Assembly (NCBI RefSeq): GCF_002157505.1
Contig: NZ_NFSC01000025.1
Coordinates: forward strand, 122,557-186,556
DNA: 64,000 bases
From: Arthrobacter agilis
GTDB taxonomy: Bacteria > Actinomycetota > Actinomycetes > Actinomycetales > Micrococcaceae
Direction: 5' to 3'
Shown here: positions 7,059 through 15,070 of the stretch, piece after piece
Position numbering within the stretch: position 1 is the stretch's first letter
Layout: each line of letters starts with the position of its first letter
Translations under genes and position numbers: made by a program
Notes under the pieces: model-generated
The model's database searches: none
Told to the model about the DNA's origin: nothing
Seen by the model: the letters and a program-made list of their open reading frames with translations, nothing else

Positions 7059-9938
7059 ATGGCCACTCGAACGTCCCCTGCCCCGCGGGGCCAGCACCAG
7101 ACCCGCAGCAAGGGAGCGTCCGCCGCTGCAGGACCCTCCCGGAGCAAGGCCCCGGCGAAGGGGACGGCGCGGACCGCGGCGAAGACCCGTCCGGCTCCCG
7201 CCCCGCCGGAACCGGAGCAGGAGGACCGCCTGGCCCTTCCGTTGCGGGCCGTCCGGGCCGTCTGGATGGGCGTCGCGCAGGTCGTCGGTTCCGGCGTCCG
7301 CACCTTCGGGCACGACGTCAACCCGGAGCGCGAGCTCCGCCGGGACGGCTCCGGCTTCTTCCTCCTCCTGCTCGCCCTGGCCGTCGCGGCCGTCGAGTGG
7401 TGGGCGCTGAGCGGCATCGCAGCCGACATCGTCCACGCCGCCGCCGGTGGGACGTTCGGCTGGATGGCCCTGCTCGTCCCCTTCATGCTCGGTATCGGCG
7501 CCGTGCGGCTGTTCCGGTACCCGGAGCGCCACCGGGCCAACAACCGGATCGCCATCGGGCAGCTCGTGATCCTCTTCGCCGGTTCCGGCATCGCGCACCT
7601 CGTGGGCGGCCGGCCGGGCCTCGCGGACGGGCTGGACGCGCTGTGGCGCGCCGGCGGCGTCGCAGGCTTCCTCGTCGCAGGTCCGCTCAGCAGCGTCCTC
7701 ACGGCCTGGCCGGTCGGGGTCCTGCTGGCTATGGCGATCTTCCTCGGGCTCCTGATCGTCACGGCCACGCCCTTCCGCCACATCCCGGACCGCCTGCGCA
7801 CGCTCTACGAGCACCTCATGGGCCAGGACCCGGACGGCGGCGGGCACCGCCGCGACGACGGCCACGACCAGAGCTACCTCTACGAGACGCACGGCGCCAC
7901 CGCCAAGCCCGAACCGAAGAAGCGCAAGCGCCTCTTCGGCAAGGACAAGCAGGACGCCCCCTTCGACGCCGAGCAGGACGCCGGGCACGACGCCGACTGG
8001 GACGGCTACGTCGGCGACGAGGCGTTCGAGCGCGCCGTCATCGAGGACGAGGAACGCCGCGCCCGCGAGGCGGAGGCGGCGGTCCCCCCGGGCGTCCGTC
8101 GGCCCACCAAGCAGGAACTCGCCGCCGAGGAACTCAAGCGGTCGCAGGCCGCCCGCCCGCCCGTGCCCGAGGTGCCGGAGCGCGCTCCGGAGGGTGCAAC
8201 CGAGGCCATCGACGTCGTTCCCGCCGCAAAGGCGCTGATCGTCCCCTCCACACCCGTGCAGCCGCAGGTCCCGCCCACGCCGATCCCGCAGCGCACGGAG
8301 CAGCTGCAGCTCGCCGGCGACGTCGCCTACACGCTGCCGCCGTCGGACTACCTGCCCGCCGGCACCCCGCCGAAGGAGCGGTCGGAAGCGAACGACGCCG
8401 TCGTCGCAGCGCTGACGCACACCATGGACCAGTTCAACGTCGACGCGAAGGTCACCGGCTTCTCGCGTGGCCCCACCGTCACCCGCTACGAGATCGAGCT
8501 GGCCCCCGGCACCAAGGTGGAGCGGGTCACCGCCCTGTCGAAGAACATCTCCTACGCCGTCGCGAGTTCGGACGTGCGGATCCTGTCGCCCATCCCGGGC
8601 AAGTCGGCCATCGGCATCGAGATCCCCAACACGGACCGCGAGACGGTCTCCCTCGGTGACGTGCTGCGCTCCGGCAACGCCCGCAAGACGGACCACCCGA
8701 TGGTGATGGGCGTGGGCAAGGACGTCGAGGGCGGGTTCGTCGTCGCCAACCTCGCCAAGATGCCGCACCTGCTCGTCGCTGGGGCCACGGGCGCCGGCAA
8801 GTCCTCCTTCGTGAACTCGATGATCACGTCCATCCTGATGCGCTCCACGCCCGACGAGGTGCGCATGGTGATGGTGGACCCCAAGCGCGTGGAACTCACC
8901 GCGTACGAGGGCGTCCCGCACCTCATCACCCCGATCATCACGAACCCCAAGAAGGCCGCAGAGGCGCTGCAGTGGGTCGTCCGCGAGATGGACACGCGCT
9001 ACGACGACCTCGCGAACTACGGCTACAAGCACATCGACGACTTCAACAAGGCGGTCCGCAACGGCAAGGTCGTCCCGCCCGAGGGGTCCAAGCGCGTCGT
9101 CCGGCCCTACCCGTACCTGCTGGTCATCGTGGACGAGCTCGCCGACCTGATGATGGTCGCGCCTCGCGACGTCGAGGACTCGATCGTGAGGATCACCCAG
9201 CTGGCGCGTGCCGCCGGCATCCACCTGGTCCTCGCGACGCAGCGGCCGTCGGTCGACGTCGTCACCGGCCTGATCAAGGCGAACGTGCCGTCCCGCATGG
9301 CCTTCGCGACGTCGTCCGTCACGGACTCCCGCGTGGTCCTCGACCAGCCCGGTGCGGAGAAGCTGATCGGCCAGGGCGACGCCCTCTTCCTGCCGATGGG
9401 TGCCTCGAAGCCCATGCGCGTCCAGGGCGCCTGGGTCACGGAGTCCGAGATCCACCGCGTCGTCGAACACGTGAAGGGCCAGCTGCAGGCCGTGTACCGC
9501 GAGGACGTCGCGGTCGATGCACCGAAGAAGCAGATCGACGACGACATCGGGGACGACCTCGACGTCCTGCTGCAGGCGACGGAACTCGTGGTCACCACCC
9601 AGTTCGGGTCCACCTCGATGCTCCAGCGCAAGCTCAGGGTCGGCTTCGCCAAGGCCGGACGGCTCATGGACCTCCTCGAGTCACGCGGCGTCGTCGGCCC
9701 CTCGGAGGGATCGAAGGCCCGCGACGTGCTCGTCAAGCCCGACGACCTCGGACCGGTCCTCGCGGCCATGCGTGGCGACGAGCCCGCGTCCGCGCCCCGT
9801 GCAGCCTCCGAACCGATCGACCTCGTCGCCGACGACCTCGCCTCCCGGGCGCAGGCCGTGGACTACTACGACGGCGCGGACGGCTCGGACGGCGGCGATG
9901 ACGGTGACAACGACGCGTGGAACCTCACCGGCAGGTAG
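7059..9938 (+). CDS. ftsK: DNA translocase FtsK/SpoIIIE
   Basis: Septal DNA pump that clears chromosome dimers and trapped DNA at division. The 959 residues show a basic N-terminal tail, four or five membrane helices (about residues 95-245), an acidic/proline-rich linker (about 260-430), then the motor: GATGAGKSSF (Walker A), LLVIVDELADLMM (Walker B), LATQRPSVDVVTGLIKANVPSRMAF, and the C-terminal gamma winged helix (LLQATELVVTTQFGSTSMLQRKLRVGFAKAGR in sense, about residues 830-870). ATG 7059 is preferred over GTG 7050 because TACCGT lies 7 bases before it. The following pgsA and clgR match the order seen in mycobacteria. Confidence 0.96.
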   Translation: MATRTSPAPRGQHQTRSKGASAAAGPSRSKAPAKGTARTAAKTRPAPAPPEPEQEDRLALPLRAVRAVWMGVAQVVGSGVRTFGHDVNPERELRRDGSGFFLLLLALAVAAVEWWALSGIAADIVHAAAGGTFGWMALLVPFMLGIGAVRLFRYPERHRANNRIAIGQLVILFAGSGIAHLVGGRPGLADGLDALWRAGGVAGFLVAGPLSSVLTAWPVGVLLAMAIFLGLLIVTATPFRHIPDRLRTLYEHLMGQDPDGGGHRRDDGHDQSYLYETHGATAKPEPKKRKRLFGKDKQDAPFDAEQDAGHDADWDGYVGDEAFERAVIEDEERRAREAEAAVPPGVRRPTKQELAAEELKRSQAARPPVPEVPERAPEGATEAIDVVPAAKALIVPSTPVQPQVPPTPIPQRTEQLQLAGDVAYTLPPSDYLPAGTPPKERSEANDAVVAALTHTMDQFNVDAKVTGFSRGPTVTRYEIELAPGTKVERVTALSKNISYAVASSDVRILSPIPGKSAIGIEIPNTDRETVSLGDVLRSGNARKTDHPMVMGVGKDVEGGFVVANLAKMPHLLVAGATGAGKSSFVNSMITSILMRSTPDEVRMVMVDPKRVELTAYEGVPHLITPIITNPKKAAEALQWVVREMDTRYDDLANYGYKHIDDFNKAVRNGKVVPPEGSKRVVRPYPYLLVIVDELADLMMVAPRDVEDSIVRITQLARAAGIHLVLATQRPSVDVVTGLIKANVPSRMAFATSSVTDSRVVLDQPGAEKLIGQGDALFLPMGASKPMRVQGAWVTESEIHRVVEHVKGQLQAVYREDVAVDAPKKQIDDDIGDDLDVLLQATELVVTTQFGSTSMLQRKLRVGFAKAGRLMDLLESRGVVGPSEGSKARDVLVKPDDLGPVLAAMRGDEPASAPRAASEPIDLVADDLASRAQAVDYYDGADGSDGGDDGDNDAWNLTGR

Positions 9939-9941
9939 CCT
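9936..9941 (+). promoter_or_regulatory. -10 element (TAGCCT) for leaderless pgsA
   Basis: TAGCCT overlaps the ftsK stop codon and lies 6 bases before GTG 9948. Inferred leaderless promoter. Confidence 0.45.
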
Positions 9942-9947
9942 GACATC

Positions 9948-10535
9948 GTGAGTACCTCCCCGAGCCCGGCGGTGCCGGTCCTGAACATCGCGAACGTCCT
10001 CACCGTCGTGCGCATCCTGCTGGTCCCGTTCTTCATCTGGTTCCTCCTGCTCGACGACGGGCGGGCCGGGCTGTTCCGCTGGCTCGCGGTCGGCACCTTC
10101 GTGGTGGCCATCTACACCGACAAGCTCGACGGTGACCTGGCGCGCAGCAGGGGCCTCATCACGGACTTCGGCAAGATCGCCGACCCGATTGCCGACAAGC
10201 TGCTCATCGGATCGGCCCTGGTGCTCCTGTCGATCCTGGGCGAGCTGTGGTGGTGGGTCACCATCCTCATCCTCGTCCGGGAGCTCGGCATCACGCTGCT
10301 GCGCTTCGCCGTGATCCGGTACGGCGTCATGCCGGCCTCCCGCGGCGGCAAGCTGAAGACCGTCGTGCAGACCGTCGCGATCCTGCTGTTCCTCATCCCA
10401 CTGCAGGCCATCGCGGGAGCCTGGGCCTGGTGGCTCGCCGCAGCGGTCATGGCCCTGGCGGTCGTCATCACCGTGGTGACGGGCGTCGACTACGTGCTTC
10501 AGGCGATCCGCCTTCGGGCGGCAGGCCGCCGGTGA
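9948..10535 (+). CDS. pgsA: CDP-diacylglycerol-glycerol-3-phosphate 3-phosphatidyltransferase PgsA
   Basis: Membrane enzyme that makes phosphatidylglycerophosphate from CDP-diacylglycerol. The 195-residue product has about five membrane helices and the CDP-alcohol phosphotransferase motif read here as DKLDGDLARSRGLITDFGK followed by ADPIADK, with the metal-binding aspartates in place. It starts NIANVLTVVRILLVPFF, a common start of the family. The gene begins 9 bases after ftsK, with a -10-like hexamer overlapping the ftsK stop, and ends overlapping the start of cinA (GTGA). In Mycobacterium tuberculosis the same pgsA paralogue neighbours clgR and ftsK. Confidence 0.94.
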   Translation: MSTSPSPAVPVLNIANVLTVVRILLVPFFIWFLLLDDGRAGLFRWLAVGTFVVAIYTDKLDGDLARSRGLITDFGKIADPIADKLLIGSALVLLSILGELWWWVTILILVRELGITLLRFAVIRYGVMPASRGGKLKTVVQTVAILLFLIPLQAIAGAWAWWLAAAVMALAVVITVVTGVDYVLQAIRLRAAGRR

Positions 10536-11029
10536 GCGACGCCGGTGCCGCGTCCGAGGTCGTCGCACTGGCCGCGCACCTGGGCGTCACCGTGGCGACC
10601 GCCGAGTCCCTGACGGCCGGCCTGGTCGCCTCCTCGATCGCGGGGGTGCCCGGCGCCTCGGCCGTCCTGAGGGGAGGTGTGGTCGCCTATCAGCTGGAGG
10701 TCAAGCAGAAACTCCTGGGCGTCGACGCCGACCTCCTCGCGGCGGCGGGCGCCGTGGATCCGCGGGTCGCTGCTGCAATGGCCGACGGCGCGCGGGCCGC
10801 GTTCTCCGCCGATATCGGCCTCGCGACGACCGGTGTCGCGGGTCCCTCGCCCCATGGCGGCAAGCCCGTGGGCACCGTCTTCACGGCGATTTCGTCCTCC
10901 GCGGGCACGGAGACCTTCGAACACCACTTCCCCGGCGACCGCGAAAGCATCCGGACCGCCTCCTGCGACGCGGTGCTTACCGAGCTTCTCGGGACTTTGT
11001 CCAAGGGAACAAACAGTGGCCGGGGGTAG
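10532..11029 (+). CDS. CinA-like nicotinamide-nucleotide amidohydrolase (PncC domain)
   Basis: 165-residue protein consisting only of the CinA C-terminal domain, which deamidates nicotinamide mononucleotide in pyridine nucleotide recycling. Family motifs are VATAESLTAGLVAS near the N-terminus, GVVAYQLEVKQKLLGV, and TTGVAGPSPHGGKPVGTVF with the conserved G-P-x-G-G-x-x-x-G-T pattern (here a serine/proline variant, SPHGG). GTG 10532 overlaps the pgsA stop. The classic two-domain CinA N-terminus is absent, as usual in Actinobacteria. Confidence 0.9.
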   Translation: MSDAGAASEVVALAAHLGVTVATAESLTAGLVASSIAGVPGASAVLRGGVVAYQLEVKQKLLGVDADLLAAAGAVDPRVAAAMADGARAAFSADIGLATTGVAGPSPHGGKPVGTVFTAISSSAGTETFEHHFPGDRESIRTASCDAVLTELLGTLSKGTNSGRG

Positions 11030-11247
11030 TTATAAACACTGCCGGCCGTTGATAGGGTTGGCGACTTAGGCTCAAGCAGATCGGGCAGGTCATCATCACG
11101 GGGCACTCGTCGATCCTGACGGTGCCGCATTCATGAGGGAGCAAGGCGATACAGATGGTAAAGCAGCCCGTATCCGTAAACGGCGTTGTCCGTTGGCGTG
11201 ATGTGGGGTTGGCGGATGATGCACAACGCAAGCCTAAGGAGCGCAAG
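11030..11247 (+). promoter_or_regulatory. Leader/promoter region of clgR with three GTTGGCG repeats
   Basis: 218 bases without a gene I can support. Several AT-rich -10-like hexamers are visible (TATAAA 11031-11036, TAGGGT 11053-11058, TAGGCT 11067-11072), none with a convincing -35. GTTGGCG occurs three times on the plus strand (11057-11063, 11192-11198, 11208-11214), the last two spaced by 16 bases. A longer open frame from ATG 11155 is rejected as the clgR start because a strong AAGGAG precedes ATG 11248. Confidence 0.35.
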
Positions 11248-11595
11248 ATGGTAGTTCTTCGCCATGAAATCGGCGACGTCCTCCGTGACGTCCGCCAGCG
11301 CCAGGGCCGTACCCTGCGCGAGGTGTCGCACAGTGCGAGGGTCTCCCTCGGATACCTCAGCGAGGTTGAGCGTGGACAGAAGGAAGCATCCTCTGAACTC
11401 CTCTCATCAATCTGCAGTGCACTCGAGGTGCCGCTTTCCTCGATGCTGCGGGAAGTCAGCGACCGCCTGGCAGAAGCAGAAGGCGTGTCGATCCCGGACA
11501 CCATCCCCCAGGAGTTCTCCCGTGAGTTCGGGGAGGATCTCACCGACGATCTGAACGACGATTTCCGTCGGGGGCTCGCGGCAACGAACCGCTAG
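11248..11595 (+). CDS. clgR: XRE-family transcriptional regulator ClgR
   Basis: Actinobacterial regulator of Clp proteases and stress genes. The 115-residue protein is a helix-turn-helix of the XRE type: [20 protein letters not shown], then [20 protein letters not shown] with the recognition helix, and [19 protein letters not shown], which I recognise as the ClgR signature. The C-terminus is acidic. ATG 11248 is preceded by AAGGAG at 6 bases. Position next to ftsK, pgsA and cinA supports the name. A bidirectional terminator follows. ClgR is itself degraded by ClpP in related species, which is known from the family, not seen here. Confidence 0.93.
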   Translation: MVVLRHEIGDVLRDVRQRQGRTLREVSHSARVSLGYLSEVERGQKEASSELLSSICSALEVPLSSMLREVSDRLAEAEGVSIPDTIPQEFSREFGEDLTDDLNDDFRRGLAATNR

Positions 11596-11607
11596 TCGCC
11601 TACGACA

Positions 11608-11641
11608 AGGAAGGCCCGTCCCCTCAGGGACGGGCCTTCCT
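11608..11641. terminator. Bidirectional terminator between clgR and the marR-type gene
   Basis: Perfect 15-base-pair hairpin: AGGAAGGCCCGTCCC (11608-11622), loop CTCA, GGGACGGGCCTTCCT (11627-11641). It separates two convergent genes. The core stem AAGGCCCGTCC recurs after pheT. Confidence 0.85.
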
Positions 11642-11649
11642 GCCGTCTC

Positions 11650-12159
11650 CTACCAGTTGTCCTTGGTGTAGGTGTTGTTCAGCTGGGCGATCAGCGTGCC
11701 GAGCCGCGTCAGGTCCTCCACGTCCCAGTCCTCCATGAGCTGGTGGAACGCCTGCTTGCGGGCAGTCTGGGCGGCGACGAGCTGACGCGTGCCGGCGTCG
11801 GTGAGGGAGATGGACTGGGCGCGGCCGTCCAGCGGATCAGCCTCCTTCTGCACGAGCCCGAGCTGTTCCAGCATCGCGATCTGGCGGCTGACCGAGGGTT
11901 TGCCGACACCCACGCTCGCCGCGATGTCCGTGAGGCGCATGGAGCCCTCGCGCTGCAGGATCACGAGGAGCCCGTAGGCGGCGGGCTCCATGTCCGGGTG
12001 CACGCGGCGGGCCACCTTGTAGGAGTTCGATCGGGCGCGACGCCACAGCATGCTCAGCTGCTGCTCGAGGGCCTCGATGGCCGCGTCGGTGTCGGCATCT
12101 TCCCCGGGGTAGGCTGCCAGACCCGGGCCGGGGTGGGTGGTGCTCGGCTTCGCGTTCAT
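11650..12159 (-). CDS. MarR-family transcriptional regulator
   Basis: 169-residue winged-helix regulator. The DNA-binding part is clear: MEPAAYGLLVILQREGSMRL, then LTDIAASVGVGKPSVSRQIA (recognition helix), then the wing MLEQLGLVQKEADPLDGRAQ with the D-x-R-S/A-x motif of MarR proteins, and a C-terminal dimerisation helix. ATG 12159 is favoured because TACAAT, a consensus -10, lies 6 bases upstream, indicating a leaderless mRNA. No adjacent efflux or catabolic gene is divergent from it, so its target is unknown; autoregulation is likely for the family. Confidence 0.9.
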   Translation of the reverse strand: MNAKPSTTHPGPGLAAYPGEDADTDAAIEALEQQLSMLWRRARSNSYKVARRVHPDMEPAAYGLLVILQREGSMRLTDIAASVGVGKPSVSRQIAMLEQLGLVQKEADPLDGRAQSISLTDAGTRQLVAAQTARKQAFHQLMEDWDVEDLTRLGTLIAQLNNTYTKDNW

Positions 12160-12165
12160 GGGCCA

Positions 12166-12171
12166 ATTGTA
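12166..12171 (-). promoter_or_regulatory. -10 element (TACAAT) for the leaderless marR-type gene
   Basis: On the minus strand TACAAT, a near-consensus -10, is 6 bases before the ATG at 12159. No Shine-Dalgarno is present. Confidence 0.6.
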
Positions 12172-12359
12172 GGGTTCCGGGGTGGGAGTGGCACCATGTG
12201 AGGCGGTTCCGTCCGCCGGAAGGATCTGCGGTGGTTCCCGGGGCGCACCGGACAGGGTCTGCCGTGCGTGCCGCCGGACCAGGACGCATGATGGAGAGGC
12301 GACCGGTGGTCGTGCGGGCGGCGGCCGTACGGCCCAAACACGAGAGCAGGGAACTGTAG

Positions 12360-12578
12360 ATGCGGCTGAGCGATTTCTGGCGATTGATGGACGACGAGTT
12401 CGGCGAGCGGTACTCGCGGACCCTCGCCCGGGACCTGGTGGTCGATCGACTCGGCGACAGGACGGCCTCCGAGGCGCTGGGCGCCGGGGTCGATCCGAAG
12501 GCGGTATGGGAGGCTGTCTGCCGGGCCCAGGACGTGCCGCGCGAGCGGTGGCTGGGACGCGATGTGAAGCCTCGCTGA
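12360..12578 (+). CDS. DUF3046 family protein
   Basis: 72-residue soluble protein that begins MRLSDFWRLMDDEFGERYSR and ends RERWLGRDVKPR. This is the DUF3046 family, small proteins found almost only in Actinobacteria and usually directly upstream of recA, as here. The sequence has an FGE-x-Y motif, a predicted all-helical fold and no membrane segment. A purine-rich GCAGGGAA stretch lies roughly 10 bases before ATG 12360. Its role is unknown; the conserved neighbourhood suggests a link to recombination or SOS, but that is inference. It is 200 bases upstream of recA, which has its own promoter. Confidence 0.88.
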   Translation: MRLSDFWRLMDDEFGERYSRTLARDLVVDRLGDRTASEALGAGVDPKAVWEAVCRAQDVPRERWLGRDVKPR

Positions 12579-12624
12579 GGCCGGCGGCAGCCGACGGGAG
12601 AACACGCTGATGCCGTCCGGATAA

Positions 12625-12640
12625 TCGAATACCTGTTCGG
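12625..12640 (+). promoter_or_regulatory. LexA SOS box in the recA promoter
   Basis: TCGAATACCTGTTCGG matches the actinobacterial SOS consensus TCGAAC-N4-GTTCGA at 10 of the 12 defined positions. It lies directly upstream of TATGAT (12648-12653), a good -10, so LexA binding would block the recA promoter. The leader to ATG 12779 is about 120 bases. Confidence 0.85.
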
Positions 12641-12647
12641 ACCGCGA

Positions 12648-12653
12648 TATGAT
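12648..12653 (+). promoter_or_regulatory. -10 element (TATGAT) of recA
   Basis: TATGAT lies 7 bases downstream of the SOS box. A -35 hexamer at the usual distance would overlap the left half of the box. Confidence 0.6.
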
Positions 12654-12778
12654 GGAGGTGGAGGCGGCGCCCTCTTGTGCACACAGCGGCGGCCCCACCT
12701 CAAACTGTCGGCGCAGGCTACTACAGTCGAATCGAACACTTAAACAGGCCGCTTGGCCATGAATAACCGAGGTGAAGA

Positions 12779-13825
12779 ATGGCCGCTCCAGACCGCGAGA
12801 AAGCCCTAGAAGCTGCTCTCGCCCAGATCGACAAGCAGTACGGCAAGGGTTCCGTGATGCGTCTTGGTGATCAGACCAGGGCTCCCATCGAAACCATCTC
12901 CACGAGTTCCATCGCCTTGGATGCCGCACTCGGCATCGGCGGTCTTCCGCGCGGCAGGATCGTCGAGATCTACGGTCCGGAATCCTCCGGTAAGACCACC
13001 GTGGCCCTGCACGCCGTCGCGAGCGCACAGCGCAACGGAGGCATCGCAGCCTTCATCGACGCCGAGCACGCCCTGGACCCCGAGTACGCGAAGAAGCTCG
13101 GCGTGGATACGGACGCGCTCCTCGTGTCGCAGCCGGATACGGGTGAGCAGGCGCTCGAGATCATGGACATGCTGATCGGCTCCGGCTCGATCGACATCGT
13201 CGTCATCGACTCCGTCGCCGCGCTCGTGCCCCGTGCCGAGATCGAGGGCGAGATGGGTGACAGTCACGTCGGCCTCCAGGCCCGCCTGATGAGCCAGGCC
13301 CTCCGGAAGATCACCGGCCGCCTGAGCCAGACCAAGACCACCGCGATCTTCATCAACCAGCTGCGCGAGAAGATCGGTGTCTTCTTCGGAAGCCCCGAGA
13401 CCACCACGGGTGGCAAGGCGCTGAAGTTCTACGCGTCGGTCCGTATCGATGTGCGCCGCATCGAGACCCTGAAGGAAGGCGTGAACCCGGTGGGTAACCG
13501 GACCCGCGCCAAGATCGTCAAGAACAAGATGGCTCCGCCCTTCAAGCAGGCCGAATTCGACATCCTGTACGGCCACGGCATCTCGCGCGAGGGCGGCCTG
13601 ATCGACGTCGGAGTGGAGAACGGACTGGTGAAGAAGTCCGGTGCCTGGTTCACCTACGACGGCGACCAGCTCGGGCAGGGCAAGGAGAACGCCCGGAAGT
13701 TCCTCATCGACAATCCCGATCTGGCCGATGAGCTCGAGCAGAAGATCCGGGTCAAGCTGGGCATCGGAGTGCAGGCCGAAGAAGAGCCCGACGCTCCCAA
13801 GCTCAAGGCTGTCAGCGGCGAGTAG
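12779..13825 (+). CDS. recA: Recombinase RecA
   Basis: Strand-exchange ATPase of homologous recombination and coprotease for LexA self-cleavage. The 348 residues carry Walker [10 protein letters not shown] (66-74), the [21 protein letters not shown] segment with Walker B, and loop L1/L2 residues including [20 protein letters not shown]. The C-terminus is acidic, as usual. Length is typical. ATG 12779 follows GAGGTGA. An SOS box and -10 element lie about 140 bases upstream. recX starts 5 bases after the stop, so both are probably on one transcript. Confidence 0.98.
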   Translation: MAAPDREKALEAALAQIDKQYGKGSVMRLGDQTRAPIETISTSSIALDAALGIGGLPRGRIVEIYGPESSGKTTVALHAVASAQRNGGIAAFIDAEHALDPEYAKKLGVDTDALLVSQPDTGEQALEIMDMLIGSGSIDIVVIDSVAALVPRAEIEGEMGDSHVGLQARLMSQALRKITGRLSQTKTTAIFINQLREKIGVFFGSPETTTGGKALKFYASVRIDVRRIETLKEGVNPVGNRTRAKIVKNKMAPPFKQAEFDILYGHGISREGGLIDVGVENGLVKKSGAWFTYDGDQLGQGKENARKFLIDNPDLADELEQKIRVKLGIGVQAEEEPDAPKLKAVSGE

Positions 13826-13830
13826 GTCGC

Positions 13831-15018
13831 ATGCCATCGGATGCCGGATCGGAGCCGGTCGACTGGGGGACCTCGTTCGGCCGGTTCGGCTCCGACAGCT
13901 CGGCTGACGCCGAAGACCCCGAAGGGGCTTCCCGACGGCCTGCGGCGAAGCGACAGGGGCTGACCCGGTCGGCCTCGTTCGGTGCCTCGAGCTTTTGTGC
14001 CTCGAGTTTCGGAGCGCGGAGTGCGGGCGGAGCAGGATGGGGCGCTCCGGGCACTCGCCGTCGATCGTCGGGGCGGCCCCCTGCCGATGATCCGTTCGGG
14101 CCCGTCGTCGGTTCGTCCGCCGATGGCTCTGCCGATGACGGTTCTGCCGGTGACGGTTCTACCGGCGCTGACGCGCTGCGCGGTGACCGCCGCCGGGGCG
14201 CCCGTGGTGCCTCGGGCAGCAGGTCGGGACGTGGAGGATCGGCGGGTGGCCGGTCGTCGCGCGGATCCGCCGGCGGCAGGACAGGTGACAGCGAAGGGGA
14301 GGGCCCGGCGGGCGAACCCCGCGGACAGCGGCGTTCCGGCGGAACGACCGCGCGTCGCGGCCCCTCGCGCGGAGCGCGTGGTCGAGGCGGGAGCGACGTA
14401 TTCCTGCCTGAGGAGTCCCTGTCTGAGGAGTCCCTGCCTGACGGCTCCCTGACGGCTGGGTCCCTGACAGGGTTCGGGAGCGTGCCGTACGGGGAACCGT
14501 CGGATGGGGCGGTGCCGCGCAGGAGCGACGAGGAATGGGCGTCCGAGGCGCGCTCCATCCTGCTCCGCCAACTGGCTCTCGGCGCACGGAGCCGGCACCA
14601 GCTCGCCCGGAAGCTCGCCGACCGGGAGATCCCGGCAGCCGTGGCCGCAGCACTCCTGGACCGGTTCGAGGAAGTCCAGTTGATCGACGACGCCGAGTTC
14701 GCGCGGATGTGGGTCCGGACCCGTACCGCTGCCAAAGCTCTCTCCCGGTCCTCGCTCCGGCGTGAGCTCGCGGACAAGGGCATCGATCCGGACCTTGCGG
14801 AGGACGCGCTGCTCCAGATCTCCGACGAGGACGAGCATGCCCAGGCGCGCGACGTCGTCCGCCGCAAGCTGCGCGGAAGCGCCGACCTCTCGGACCGTGC
14901 CGTGCGGGACAAGGAGGTGCGGCGGCTCGTCGGTGTCCTCGCACGCAAGGGGTACAGTCCGGGAACCGCCTTCTCCATCGTGAAGGATGTTCTCGCGGAC
15001 GCCGAGGCGCAGGACTGA
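13831..15018 (+). CDS. recX: Regulatory protein RecX with a long low-complexity N-terminal extension
   Basis: RecX binds RecA filaments and limits RecA activity. The RecX domain occupies only the C-terminal ~165 residues (from about 230: [20 protein letters not shown], then [15 protein letters not shown] and the helical repeats to [10 protein letters not shown]). The first ~225 residues are low complexity, rich in Gly, Ser, Arg and Asp, and include five tandem pentapeptides ([25 protein letters not shown]) at 14404-14478. Typical RecX is 150-250 residues, so this is long. ATG 13831 lies just after recA; GTG 14512 would give a 168-residue standard RecX and cannot be excluded. Same operon as recA. 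Confidence 0.88.
   Translation: MPSDAGSEPVDWGTSFGRFGSDSSADAEDPEGASRRPAAKRQGLTRSASFGASSFCASSFGARSAGGAGWGAPGTRRRSSGRPPADDPFGPVVGSSADGSADDGSAGDGSTGADALRGDRRRGARGASGSRSGRGGSAGGRSSRGSAGGRTGDSEGEGPAGEPRGQRRSGGTTARRGPSRGARGRGGSDVFLPEESLSEESLPDGSLTAGSLTGFGSVPYGEPSDGAVPRRSDEEWASEARSILLRQLALGARSRHQLARKLADREIPAAVAAALLDRFEEVQLIDDAEFARMWVRTRTAAKALSRSSLRRELADKGIDPDLAEDALLQISDEDEHAQARDVVRRKLRGSADLSDRAVRDKEVRRLVGVLARKGYSPGTAFSIVKDVLADAEAQD
14404..14478 (+). repeat. Five imperfect 15-base tandem units inside recX
   Basis: Units of the type CTGCCTGAGGAGTCC repeat in frame and encode degenerate pentapeptides (LPEES and variants). They form the end of the low-complexity RecX extension. Confidence 0.8.
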
Positions 15019-15057
15019 CCGGCGTCCGGCGATTGTGGGCCCCCACCGTGCCAGCCG

Positions 15058-15063
15058 TACGCT
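15058..15063 (+). promoter_or_regulatory. -10 element (TACGCT) for leaderless miaB
   Basis: TACGCT is 7 bases before GTG 15071; no Shine-Dalgarno is present. Confidence 0.45.
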
Positions 15064-15070
15064 TAAGGGC

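Noticed and set aside
4884..9470. Very long open frame on the minus strand (about 1500 codons) opposite dapA, the RNase J gene and ftsK
   Set aside because: Antisense to three certain genes; composition is the D/R/H/V/G-rich text that high-GC DNA gives in the shadow frame, without domains or start signal.
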